A DNA stretch of 6,426 nt from Solobacterium sp. (GCA_016284975.1 JAEEPV010000156.1:1-6426); one strand, 5' to 3'; positions 1-5,975 are shown, counted from the stretch's first letter. Notes: generated by a model not told the origin, from the letters alone. A program made the numbers and translations.

Positions 1-51
1 CGCCTCTGTTTCAGGAATTTCTTTCGTTTCCTTTATCGTTTCTTCATTCAT
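1..51 (-). CDS. grpE: GrpE nucleotide exchange factor, N-terminal 17 codons only
   Basis: Only the first 17 codons are inside the window, reading MNEETIKETKEIPETEA and continuing past its left edge. The start codon overlaps the hrcA stop in the 4-bp string ATGA, and a ribosome binding site (GGAGGGCG) lies inside the end of hrcA at a suitable distance. The identification rests on two things: the position directly after hrcA, where grpE sits in the hrcA-grpE-dnaK-dnaJ operon of most Firmicutes, and the acidic, Glu/Thr/Lys-rich start typical of GrpE, whose N-terminus is disordered. GrpE is the cytoplasmic factor that releases ADP from DnaK. Translation is probably coupled to hrcA. No conserved domain residue is visible, so the call is mainly contextual. 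Confidence 0.68.
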   Translation of the reverse strand, partial: MNEETIKETKEIPETEA

Positions 52-1073
52 GTTCGCCCTCCGCCTGTTTTTCGATACATCTTCTCGATCATCTGTGCTA
101 CGTAATCCAGCATTCCGACGATCTGTTCATAGTTCATTCTGCTCGGTCCGACTACCATCAGCTGGCCGCTCTCACCGTCATTGACCCGGAATGTGCTGCG
201 TACGATCGCAACATCGTTTACCCAGGTAAGCTCAGCGCCCTTGGTTGTCGTGACAACCGCATGCTCACTGGATCCAAGTCTTCTCCAGACCGTTGAGTCA
301 TCCAGCATCATCATCAGCTCCTTCAGCTTGTTGATATCTTCAAACTCCGGCTGGTACAGCATCCTGTCTTTGCCGCTGAAGTATACATTTTCAGAAGCAA
401 ACCGTACGAATGCCTGTACGAATGCCGTAAACAGCAGATCATGACGCTGTACAACTGATGCAAGTTCCGGCTTCAGTTCTTCCATCTTTTCCGGAAGTTC
501 TGTGATCGGCACATTGTTCAGATGCTTATTCAGAATATCCGTGCAGGTTTCCAGATCCTTGAACGGCACATCTTCCTCAAACCGGAAGCTTTTCGTTTCG
601 GTATGGCCGGTATCGGTAATCATGACCACGACCGCATTCCGCTCATCGATTGGAAACAGCTTCAGGTGTTTCAGCCGCTGTGCCGAACTGTCCGGCCCGA
701 TCGCACCGGTCGTCATGTTCGTCATTTCCGACAGGATGCGGCAGCTGTGCTCCACTGCCTCGGAGATATTCAGATTTGAAACCTCGAAGGCATTCCGGAT
801 CGCAACTTCCATCTTTTTATCCACAGAAGCGTTCTTCAAGAGATTCTCACAGTAGAACTTGTAACCCTGTGTGGACGGGATTCGTCCGGATGAAGTATGT
901 GTTTTTTCCAGATACCCCATCTCCTCCAGAACCTGCATATCATTTCGGATTGTAGCGGATGAATACGGTAGTTTGTATTTTGTCTGCAGTGTTTTGGATC
1001 CAACCGGATCAGCTGTCTTGATATACTCGTCAACGATCGCTTTGAATATTTCGATTCGTCTTGGCGTCAGCAT
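48..1073 (-). CDS. hrcA: Heat-inducible transcription repressor HrcA
   Basis: HrcA is the cytoplasmic repressor that binds CIRCE operators and shuts off chaperone operons until heat stress occupies the GroEL system that keeps it folded. From the ATG at 1073 the protein has 341 residues, normal for the family. The start MLTPRRIEIFKAIVDEY is the family's usual N-terminus. The winged-helix DNA-binding domain covers about residues 1-75, with the conserved stretch SSATIRNDMQVLEEMGYLEK (38-57) followed by THTSSGRIPS (58-67). The rest is the GAF-like and dimerisation part. An in-frame TTG at 1097 would add eight residues, but those codons include the ribosome binding site itself (AAAGGAGGTGA, about 1082-1092), so 1073 is preferred. 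The gene follows two CIRCE elements and precedes grpE with a 4-bp overlap, so it is expected to autoregulate. Confidence 0.97.
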   Translation of the reverse strand: MLTPRRIEIFKAIVDEYIKTADPVGSKTLQTKYKLPYSSATIRNDMQVLEEMGYLEKTHTSSGRIPSTQGYKFYCENLLKNASVDKKMEVAIRNAFEVSNLNISEAVEHSCRILSEMTNMTTGAIGPDSSAQRLKHLKLFPIDERNAVVVMITDTGHTETKSFRFEEDVPFKDLETCTDILNKHLNNVPITELPEKMEELKPELASVVQRHDLLFTAFVQAFVRFASENVYFSGKDRMLYQPEFEDINKLKELMMMLDDSTVWRRLGSSEHAVVTTTKGAELTWVNDVAIVRSTFRVNDGESGQLMVVGPSRMNYEQIVGMLDYVAQMIEKMYRKTGGGRT

Positions 1074-1090
1074 TCCCCGCTCACCTCCTT

Positions 1091-1117
1091 TTAGCAATCA
1101 CACTCTGTGACTGCTAA
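1091..1117. promoter_or_regulatory. CIRCE operator, start-proximal copy
   Basis: Read on the plus strand this is TTAGCAATC, nine bases, then GACTGCTAA. The CIRCE consensus is TTAGCACTC-N9-GAGTGCTAA, so each arm has one mismatch and the N9 spacing is exact. It lies just downstream of the -10 box, covers the predicted transcription start (near 1112) and abuts the hrcA ribosome binding site. Bound HrcA would block initiation, and the same dyad at the 5' end of the mRNA could fold into a hairpin. Confidence 0.93.
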
Positions 1118-1118
1118 C

Positions 1119-1147
1119 AGTATAGCCTCTCGTTTTAGCACTGTCAA
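1119..1147 (-). promoter_or_regulatory. Sigma-A promoter of the hrcA-grpE operon
   Basis: On the minus strand there is a perfect TTGACA -35 box (1147-1142), a 17-base spacer and TATACT as the -10 box (1124-1119). Transcription should start near 1112, giving a leader of about 39 bases before the hrcA ATG. The promoter is flanked and overlapped by two CIRCE operators, so it should be strong but repressed by HrcA in unstressed cells. Confidence 0.9.
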
Positions 1148-1161
1148 TAGGAGTGTGCTAA
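1135..1161. promoter_or_regulatory. CIRCE operator, upstream copy
   Basis: The plus strand reads TTAGCACTG, nine bases, then GTGTGCTAA: again one mismatch per arm against the CIRCE consensus and exact N9 spacing. The -35 box of the hrcA promoter (1142-1147) lies inside it. Its start is 44 bp from that of the other copy, about four helical turns, so both may face the same side of the DNA. Its outer arm merges with the T-tract of the rsmD terminator. Confidence 0.93.
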
Positions 1162-1206
1162 AAAATAAAAACAGCTGAAATCCGCTTATTTATGCGGTTT
1201 TCAGCT
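1161..1206 (-). terminator. Intrinsic terminator of the ftsW-rsmD unit
   Basis: On the minus strand AGCTGAAA-A-CCGC pairs with GCGG-A-TTTCAGCT (12 base pairs with one internal A/A mismatch, 8-base loop; stem 1206-1173). It is followed by GTTTTTATTTTTT down to about 1161. It lies 43 bases after the rsmD stop, and its T-tract runs into the upstream CIRCE arm. It should insulate the heat-shock operon from ftsW-rsmD transcription. Confidence 0.88.
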
Positions 1207-1249
1207 ATTCAGCAAAGAATTGACTGCAGAAAGTGATACGCGTTTTTTA

Positions 1250-1807
1250 TCACTCTTCGGTCATTTTATAGTAACTGATCCGGCTGATGCCATAAACAGC
1301 TTCCTTATACCGGTTCAGACGGCCGATCGTTTCCGAAAACTGTTCCTCCTTCAGCGATTCCATTACGACGACCGCATCCGGTTTCAAAAGCCCTTCGCTC
1401 GACAGCCGCTCAGCGATCCGTTCATTCTCCTGACGCCGGTATGGCGGGTCGAGATAGACCAGATCAAACTGCCTGCTTTCGTTCACCAGAAGCGACAGCA
1501 CCTTTTCCGCCTTCATCGGATAGATCACGCATTGATCCGTCACATCCAGTGCTTCGGCATTTCTGCGGATCACACTGACGGCATTGCGGTCACTGTCCGC
1601 AAAGACCGCCTGATCCATTCCCCGGCTGAGTGCTTCAAATCCGATCGCACCGCTGCCGGCATAAAGATCCAGTACCGCCCCGCCGTCAAAGAAGCCGCCG
1701 AGGGACGAAAACACTGCCTCCCTTACTTTATCGAGAGTCGGTCTGGTATTGCGGCCGGCAGGTGATTCGATCCTGCGGCTGCGGAATGTTCCGGCGATGA
1801 TCCTCAT
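1250..1807 (-). CDS. rsmD: 16S rRNA (guanine(966)-N(2))-methyltransferase RsmD
   Basis: RsmD methylates N2 of G966 (E. coli numbering) of 16S rRNA in the small ribosomal subunit, using S-adenosylmethionine. The 185-residue product has the family's usual length. Visible motifs are the N-terminal MRIIAGTFRSRRI, TRPTLDKVREAVFSSL (21-36), the SAM-binding loop DLYAGSGAIGFEALSRG (47-63), the catalytic LDPPY (119-123, the class I (D/N)PPY motif for amino methylation of bases) and the terminal YGISRISYYK (172-181). Its ATG overlaps the ftsW stop in ATGA, and a weak purine-rich site (GGAAGGGG) lies about 8 bases upstream, so it is probably translated by coupling to ftsW. In many bacteria rsmD is followed by coaD; here it is followed by a terminator instead. 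Confidence 0.95.
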   Translation of the reverse strand: MRIIAGTFRSRRIESPAGRNTRPTLDKVREAVFSSLGGFFDGGAVLDLYAGSGAIGFEALSRGMDQAVFADSDRNAVSVIRRNAEALDVTDQCVIYPMKAEKVLSLLVNESRQFDLVYLDPPYRRQENERIAERLSSEGLLKPDAVVVMESLKEEQFSETIGRLNRYKEAVYGISRISYYKMTEE

Positions 1808-3042
1808 TGGATCAGCCCCTTCCGGTACTGATCAATCACCGCCTGTGCAAGTCCGACCGCCGCCATGAACGCAAGTGTGGAGGAACCGCCGGAAGAAATC
1901 ATGAGCAGCGGAACGCCCGTCAGGGGAATCATTCCGGTAACCCCGCCGATATTAAAGAAACAATGAATCATCAGATAAATGGCCGTACCGACGAGAATGA
2001 TCCGCGCCTGTTCACTCTGTATCTTCAGCGCATAGCGGAACAGCTGAACGATAATGATCATGTATGGAATAAATATAATCAGGAATCCCATGATTCCCAT
2101 CTCTTCCACAACGATTGCAAGAATAAAGTCGGTATTGGCCGCCGGGAACTGCGTGTATTTCCGTACGCTGTTTCCATAACCAAGTCCGAACCAGCCGCCC
2201 GTCGCGAAACTGACGAGGCCGTTTACCAGCTGGAAGCCGGTATCGTACATGTCATAGAACGGATTGATGGAAGACAGAAAACGGTTGATCTGATATGGCT
2301 TGAGCGGAAGGTTCCGGATCAGCGATTCTCCATACGGAGAAATCAGAAAGACTGCAAATACCGCGATCGCGGTCAGAAACAGACGCATTCCCCGCTGGAA
2401 CAGCTGCATCTGCGGATGCTGGGGAATCAGTGAACATGCCGCAAAGATCAGAAAGATTACAACCGCGCTTCCCATGTCCGACTGCAGGATCATAACGACG
2501 GCAATATAAATTCCGATAAAGATCAGCGGTCGTTTGATCATGTCGGTATTTGTACGGAAAATGCGTTTCACATCGCCGCAGTATGCCGCAACGATCAGGA
2601 TGACCATGACCTTGGCGAATTCAGAAGGCTGAATGGAAATGTCCATACCGGAGATCGGCAGACGTATCCACGCCCGGGCACCGCCGGCTGCCGGGAAGGC
2701 AAGACACGCCAGAAGCAGACCGATGATCGCTATCGCCCAGGTCGGAAAATGCGAGCTTTTCAGAAAGGCAAGCGTGAACCGGTTGGCAAGACGCACCATG
2801 ACATAATAACCACCCGCGATGAAAACGATCTGCTTGATCAGGATCAGTGCCAGGCGCATCGGCCTTCCGACCGTCAGTCCCATCGAGGAACTTGCGATCA
2901 TAAGGAGACCGTAAACCGCCAGAACGATCACACTGAAAAACACTGCACGATCCGCATATTTCGGCATCCGCAGGAAAAACCGCCGTTTGACCGGCTTCGT
3001 TTCCCTGGCAGACTGTTGTTCGGTAAGATTCATCGCAGTCAT
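1804..3042 (-). CDS. ftsW: SEDS peptidoglycan glycosyltransferase, FtsW type (FtsW/RodA/SpoVE family)
   Basis: This is a 412-residue polytopic membrane protein that, with a class B penicillin-binding protein, polymerises lipid II into glycan strands. After a basic cytoplasmic N-terminus (1-30) many hydrophobic segments follow. Family signatures are GARAWI (121-126), QPSEFAK (138-144), TGGWFGLGYGNSVRKYTQFP (281-300), TDFILAIVVEEMG (304-316) with the presumed catalytic Asp305, and IPLTGVPLLMISSGGSS (372-388). The GxGxGxSxxK form of the loop fits FtsW better than RodA, but the split is not certain. It differs mildly from the family: FPAANTDF instead of the usual LPEAHTDF, and LLMISSGG instead of LPFISYGG. 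An in-frame TAG just upstream (inside the -10 box) means translation must start at 3042 or later; the next ATG is at 3033. Neither has a Shine-Dalgarno sequence. It overlaps rsmD by 4 bp. Confidence 0.88.
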   Translation of the reverse strand: MTAMNLTEQQSARETKPVKRRFFLRMPKYADRAVFFSVIVLAVYGLLMIASSSMGLTVGRPMRLALILIKQIVFIAGGYYVMVRLANRFTLAFLKSSHFPTWAIAIIGLLLACLAFPAAGGARAWIRLPISGMDISIQPSEFAKVMVILIVAAYCGDVKRIFRTNTDMIKRPLIFIGIYIAVVMILQSDMGSAVVIFLIFAACSLIPQHPQMQLFQRGMRLFLTAIAVFAVFLISPYGESLIRNLPLKPYQINRFLSSINPFYDMYDTGFQLVNGLVSFATGGWFGLGYGNSVRKYTQFPAANTDFILAIVVEEMGIMGFLIIFIPYMIIIVQLFRYALKIQSEQARIILVGTAIYLMIHCFFNIGGVTGMIPLTGVPLLMISSGGSSTLAFMAAVGLAQAVIDQYRKGLIQ

Positions 3043-3051
3043 CTGAAGATG

Positions 3052-3060
3052 ATTCTAGCA
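3052..3060 (-). promoter_or_regulatory. Candidate extended -10 promoter for ftsW
   Basis: The minus strand reads TGCTAGAAT, a TGN-extended -10 box (5 of 6 match to TATAAT). No convincing -35 box lies 16-18 bases upstream. Transcription would start near 3045, only about three bases before the ATG at 3042. The prediction comes from sequence alone. Confidence 0.5.
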
Positions 3061-3111
3061 CAGCCTTGCGTATGGGAAGAAGAGCGTGCAATGGGAAAAG
3101 CTGCGGTTCTT

Positions 3112-3120
3112 TGTTACAAT
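3112..3120 (+). promoter_or_regulatory. Candidate extended -10 promoter for def
   Basis: TGTTACAAT is a TGN-extended -10 box with 5 of 6 matches and no evident -35 box. It would start transcription near 3127, about 19 bases before the def ATG. It is divergent from the ftsW promoter, with the two -10 boxes about 55 bp apart, so the units may compete for polymerase. Confidence 0.55.
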
Positions 3121-3145
3121 AGGCAAAGGAAATCAGGTGAGTATT

Positions 3146-3712
3146 ATGATGATTAACAACGATACAATCGTAAAAGATACCGATCCTTCGGTCCGCCGGA
3201 AAAGTGTTCCGGTCACACTTCCCCTTTCGGAAGAAGACAAGACGATCCTGAAGGAAATGTACCAGTATGTGCTCGACAGCACTGATGAGGAAAAGGCAAA
3301 GGAATTGAATCTGCGTCCGGCAGTCGGCATTTCCGCCATTCAGATCGGCATTCCGAAACAGCTGACCGCGGTTGTTGTTCACGAGATCGACAAGAACGAC
3401 CAGGAGGTCACCTATGCCTACATGCTTGCAAATCCACGCATCACCTCCCGTTCCGTTCAGAAGGCATATCTTGAAAACGGAGAAGGCTGTCTGTCCGTAC
3501 CGGAGGAACATGAAGGCTATGTCGTACGCAACGCAAGAGTGACGGTAAAAGGCTACGATCTGCTGAGTGATCAGGAGGTCACGATTCGGGCCCGCGGTTA
3601 CTTTGCGATCGTTCTCCAGCATGAGCTGGATCATTTCAACGGTGTCCTTTTCTATGATCACATCGACCCGGCCAACCCGAAACCGGAAGTCCCGGGAGCG
3701 CTCGTGATCTGA
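3146..3712 (+). CDS. def: Peptide deformylase, type 2 (Gram-positive class)
   Basis: Peptide deformylase removes the formyl group from the initiator methionine of nascent proteins at the ribosome, using a bound metal (usually Fe2+). The 188-residue product carries the three motifs: GISAIQ (61-66, Gln66), EGCLSVPEEHEGYVVR with metal ligand Cys115, and QHELDHFNGVLFYDHI with metal ligands His159 and His163 and catalytic Glu160. The insertion between motif 1 and motif 2 and the ending HELDHxNGVxFYDHI match the type 2 enzymes of Gram-positive bacteria. Motif 1 is a variant: the canonical form is GxGxAAPQ, and here Ser and Ile replace the first Ala and the Pro. Two ATGs in tandem (3146 and 3149) follow AGGTGAG (3135-3141); 3146 is given, but 3149 has better spacing. 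The gene stands alone between its promoter and a terminator. Confidence 0.96.
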   Translation: MMINNDTIVKDTDPSVRRKSVPVTLPLSEEDKTILKEMYQYVLDSTDEEKAKELNLRPAVGISAIQIGIPKQLTAVVVHEIDKNDQEVTYAYMLANPRITSRSVQKAYLENGEGCLSVPEEHEGYVVRNARVTVKGYDLLSDQEVTIRARGYFAIVLQHELDHFNGVLFYDHIDPANPKPEVPGALVI

Positions 3713-3742
3713 TTTTACAGACGGTTTCAGCAGAACTCGGAC

Positions 3743-3780
3743 TGCGTCGGAAAATTCCGGCGCATTTTCATTTTCTTTTA
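3743..3780 (+). terminator. Intrinsic terminator of def
   Basis: TGCGTCGG (3743-3750) pairs with CCGGCGCA (3757-3764), 8 pairs including one G-T, around an AAAATT loop that can close further. It is followed by TTTTCATTTTCTTTT. It sits 30 bases after the def stop and ends just upstream of the rnj promoter. Confidence 0.85.
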
Positions 3781-3789
3781 TTCGAAAGA

Positions 3790-3798
3790 TGCTATAAT
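3790..3798 (+). promoter_or_regulatory. Extended -10 promoter of rnj
   Basis: TGCTATAAT has a perfect -10 box (3793-3798) with the TGN extension. The region 16-18 bases upstream is T-rich (terminator tail) and lacks a recognisable -35. Transcription would begin near 3805, giving a leader of about 41 bases that contains the AGAGG ribosome binding site. Confidence 0.72.
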
Positions 3799-3845
3799 GC
3801 GTGTGAAAACAAAAGCATCACCCATGAAACAGAGGTTAATAATAT

Positions 3846-5645
3846 ATGAATAAGAAAGCTGCCGGCAGTGAGACCGAGCGGCCTGTACGTCATTCACGCG
3901 TTCAGGCACCGGATTACAGCCAGAATGAAATTAATCATAAAACCGATACGCTGATCTATGCGATGGGCGGTTTAGGTGAGATCGGCAAGAATATGTACTG
4001 CATCGAGCACGAGGATGAGATCATCATCATCGACTGCGGTGTCCTGTTCCCGGAAGATGAACTTCTGGGCATCGACTATGTCATTCCCGACTATACCTAT
4101 CTTGCCCGCAACCAGTCCAAGATCAAGGCGCTGATCATTACCCACGGACATGAAGACCATATCGGCGGCATTCCGTTTTTTCTGCGTTCCGTTCATCTGA
4201 AACAGATCTACGCCCCGCGGTTTGCGAAAGCGCTGATCGAAAAGAAACTGGAAGAACACCACCTTTCCAAAGCCTGCAAGATCATTGAGATCAACGGTGA
4301 CAGCCGGATCAAAACCGAACACTTCAGTGTCGGCTTCTTCGATACCGTACACTCGATTCCGGATTCCCTCGGCGTTCTGGTCAACACACCAAACGGACGC
4401 ATCGTGGAAACCGGTGACTTCAAGTTTGATCTGACTCCGGTCGGCACCAACAGTGACTATCAGAAAATGGCTTATATCGGACAGGTCGGTGTCACCCTGC
4501 TGCTGTCGGATTCCACCAACTCTAGCGTTCCCGGATTCTCCGTTTCGGAAAAGCAGGTCGCCAATTCCATTATCGAAGCGATCCGCCGTACGCCGGGAAG
4601 GCTGCTGGTTTCCACCTTCGCATCCAACGTCAATCGTCTCAACCAGATCCTGATGGCTGCGGTAGCCTGTGATCGGAAAGTCGCGGTATTTGGACGTTCG
4701 ATGGAAAACGTGCTTGAGATCGGGCGAAAGATCGGTGTCATCAAAATCGATGACAGCAGTTTTATCACCGGAAACGATCTGAATACACTGCCTGCCAACC
4801 GGATCTGCATCGTCTGTACCGGATCCCAGGGTGAACCGATGGCTGCCCTTTCCCGGATCGCAAACGGCACCCACCGTTATCTGCATATCATTCCGGGCGA
4901 TACCGTACTGTTCTCTTCCAACCCGATTCCGGGAAACGGCGTCAGTGTCAGTGCCGTCATCAACCAGCTGACCAGAGTTGGCGCAAATGTCATTACCGAC
5001 TCTCCGCTGACCAGTTTCCATACCACCGGACATGCGCCGAAGGAAGAGCAGAAACTGATGCTGAATCTGATCAAGCCGAAGTACTTCATGCCCAATCACG
5101 GGGAATACAAAATGCTGGTCCAGCATTCCGCTACTGCGCAGGAAACCGGTGTGCCGGAGGAAAACTGCATTATCTGTTCCAATGGCGATATTGTTGTCAT
5201 GCGGGATGAAACCTGCTTTATCGCCAATGAGCGTATTCAGACCGATGCGATCTATGTCGACGGAAACGATGCGAGCGGTCTGTCTACCAGTGTAATCAAA
5301 GACCGTCAGATCCTTGCGGATTCCGGTCTTGTCGCAGTCATCGTCACGATTGACAGCCGCTACAACAAGATCCTCTGCCGGCCGAATATCGTTTCCCGCG
5401 GATTTGTTTACATCAAAGAGTCGCAGACACTCCTGAAAGAAGCGGAGCTGGTCGTATACAACGCACTTAAGAAAAAGATGCAGCAGCGGACAACCTTCGG
5501 CGAATTGAAAAACTGCATCCGCTCTTCCCTGGAACCATTCCTGTTCCAGAAGACGAACCGCAATCCGATCGTCATCCCGGTCATCCTGAACCAGAAAGCA
5601 GCGATCGCCGAGATCCAGAGCAAAGCAGCACATTCAAGATCCTGA
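3846..5645 (+). CDS. rnj: Ribonuclease J (metallo-beta-lactamase/beta-CASP RNase)
   Basis: RNase J is the 5'-to-3' exo- and endoribonuclease that matures and degrades RNA in most Firmicutes. The 599-residue protein shows the full family layout. GGLGEIGKNMY (41-51) opens the metallo-beta-lactamase domain, with metal-binding HGHEDH (100-105), His169 in TVHSIPDS and Asp191 in ETGDFKFD. The beta-CASP part includes SDSTNSSVPG (221-230), STFASNVNRL (256-265), GRSM (283-286) and TGSQGEPMAALSRIANGTH (325-343). FHTTGH (391-396) and PNHGEY (416-421) follow, and a C-terminal domain with SRGFVYIKES (517-526) completes it. The intact HxHxDH argues for an active J1-type enzyme rather than a degenerate J2. 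Unusual points are a polar N-terminal extension of about 30 residues before the conserved core and Thr in place of Ser in the HxSGH motif. The start at 3846 is supported by AGAGG (3831-3835) ten bases upstream. Confidence 0.97.
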   Translation: MNKKAAGSETERPVRHSRVQAPDYSQNEINHKTDTLIYAMGGLGEIGKNMYCIEHEDEIIIIDCGVLFPEDELLGIDYVIPDYTYLARNQSKIKALIITHGHEDHIGGIPFFLRSVHLKQIYAPRFAKALIEKKLEEHHLSKACKIIEINGDSRIKTEHFSVGFFDTVHSIPDSLGVLVNTPNGRIVETGDFKFDLTPVGTNSDYQKMAYIGQVGVTLLLSDSTNSSVPGFSVSEKQVANSIIEAIRRTPGRLLVSTFASNVNRLNQILMAAVACDRKVAVFGRSMENVLEIGRKIGVIKIDDSSFITGNDLNTLPANRICIVCTGSQGEPMAALSRIANGTHRYLHIIPGDTVLFSSNPIPGNGVSVSAVINQLTRVGANVITDSPLTSFHTTGHAPKEEQKLMLNLIKPKYFMPNHGEYKMLVQHSATAQETGVPEENCIICSNGDIVVMRDETCFIANERIQTDAIYVDGNDASGLSTSVIKDRQILADSGLVAVIVTIDSRYNKILCRPNIVSRGFVYIKESQTLLKEAELVVYNALKKKMQQRTTFGELKNCIRSSLEPFLFQKTNRNPIVIPVILNQKAAIAEIQSKAAHSRS

Positions 5646-5657
5646 TTCATCTTATGG

Positions 5658-5690
5658 AGCCGGTCCTTCGGGATCGGCTTTTTCTATTTT
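5658..5690 (+). terminator. Intrinsic terminator of rnj with UUCG tetraloop
   Basis: AGCCGGTCC (5658-5666) pairs with GGATCGGCT (5671-5679), nine pairs with one G-T, closed by the very stable C(UUCG)G tetraloop. It is followed by TTTTCTATTTT. It lies 12 bases after the rnj stop codon. Confidence 0.95.
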
Positions 5691-5720
5691 AAAAATCCTT
5701 AAAAAAATTAATTAAAACAC

Positions 5721-5749
5721 TTGCACGATTTTTCATCATCCCTTATAAT
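5721..5749 (+). promoter_or_regulatory. Sigma-A promoter of the small ribbon-helix-helix-like gene
   Basis: TTGCAC (5721-5726), a 17-base spacer and a perfect TATAAT (5744-5749). Upstream (about 5695-5718) is a very A/T-rich tract with runs of A and T, resembling an UP element. Transcription would start near 5756, in the middle of the dyad at 5747-5768. Confidence 0.8.
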
Positions 5750-5768
5750 GATTGGTGTACCAATCATT
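5747..5768. promoter_or_regulatory. Perfect 22-bp dyad, probable repressor operator
   Basis: AATGATTGGT (5747-5756) and ACCAATCATT (5759-5768) are exact reverse complements separated by GT. The dyad begins within the -10 box, spans the predicted start of transcription and ends one base before the GAGGAGG ribosome binding site. Because transcription should begin inside it, a DNA operator is more likely than an RNA hairpin. The protein encoded next looks like a ribbon-helix-helix DNA binder, so autorepression is the simplest inference. Another regulator (for example TetR- or MarR-like) is also possible. Confidence 0.75.
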
Positions 5769-5783
5769 GAGGAGGATGTTGAA

Positions 5784-5975
5784 ATGAGTCAGAAACTTTC
5801 GAAACGTGCAAAGAAAAAGCGTGCAGATTACAACCTGGATTATCAGAAGAAGTACGTGAAGCGGTATGTGTTCAAGCTGAACACGCGTCATGACCGCGAG
5901 CTGATCGAGATGCTCGAGCAGATGGACAACCGCACCGCCTGGTTCAAATCCAAGCTGGAAGAAGCCATCAACTGA
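5784..5975 (+). CDS. Small basic protein, ribbon-helix-helix (Arc/CopG-like) candidate
   Basis: I cannot name this 63-residue protein. Residues 1-26 are strongly basic (KLSKRAKKKR at 4-13, QKKYVKR at 21-27). Residues 27-62 have the pattern of a ribbon-helix-helix fold: a short beta strand RYVFKLN (27-33), a first helix of about TRHDRELIEMLEQM (34-47), a turn at DN (48-49) and a second helix RTAWFKSKLEEAI (50-62). Such proteins bind DNA as dimers through the strand and often repress their own gene; similar short proteins with an 'xLxxhDxdII..LE....N..xYIK' pattern are common in Firmicutes and their mobile elements. The start is fixed by GAGGAGG (5769-5775) eight bases before the ATG. It is a single gene with its own promoter and dyad operator, between rnj and a glycosyltransferase. 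The function is unproven. Confidence 0.85.
   Translation: MSQKLSKRAKKKRADYNLDYQKKYVKRYVFKLNTRHDRELIEMLEQMDNRTAWFKSKLEEAIN

Noticed and set aside
1074..1097. An eight-residue longer HrcA starting from TTG at 1097
   Set aside because: The extra codons are the ribosome binding site itself and part of CIRCE, and the HrcA family starts at MLTPRR.
1220..1765. A 181-codon plus-strand open frame opposite rsmD
   Set aside because: It is the complement of the conserved methyltransferase motifs and has no family features or start signals of its own.
3086..3145. A 20-residue longer deformylase starting at 3086
   Set aside because: The added codons include the predicted promoter -10 box and the AGGTGAG ribosome binding site; deformylase homology begins after 3146.
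2621..3661. A 346-codon minus-strand open frame crossing def and the start of ftsW
   Set aside because: It runs antisense through def and then out of frame through ftsW, both real conserved genes; the open frame spanning the divergent promoter region is chance.
3972..5633. A 553-codon open frame on the minus strand, fully opposite rnj
   Set aside because: It mirrors the codons of a clearly conserved RNase J gene, its product has no recognisable motif and is rich in Asp, Arg and Val as expected from a shadow frame, and it has no promoter or ribosome binding site that I can see.
5721..5783. A longer small protein starting from TTG at 5721
   Set aside because: Those codons cover the -35 box, the -10 box, the dyad and the ribosome binding site, so they are not translated.
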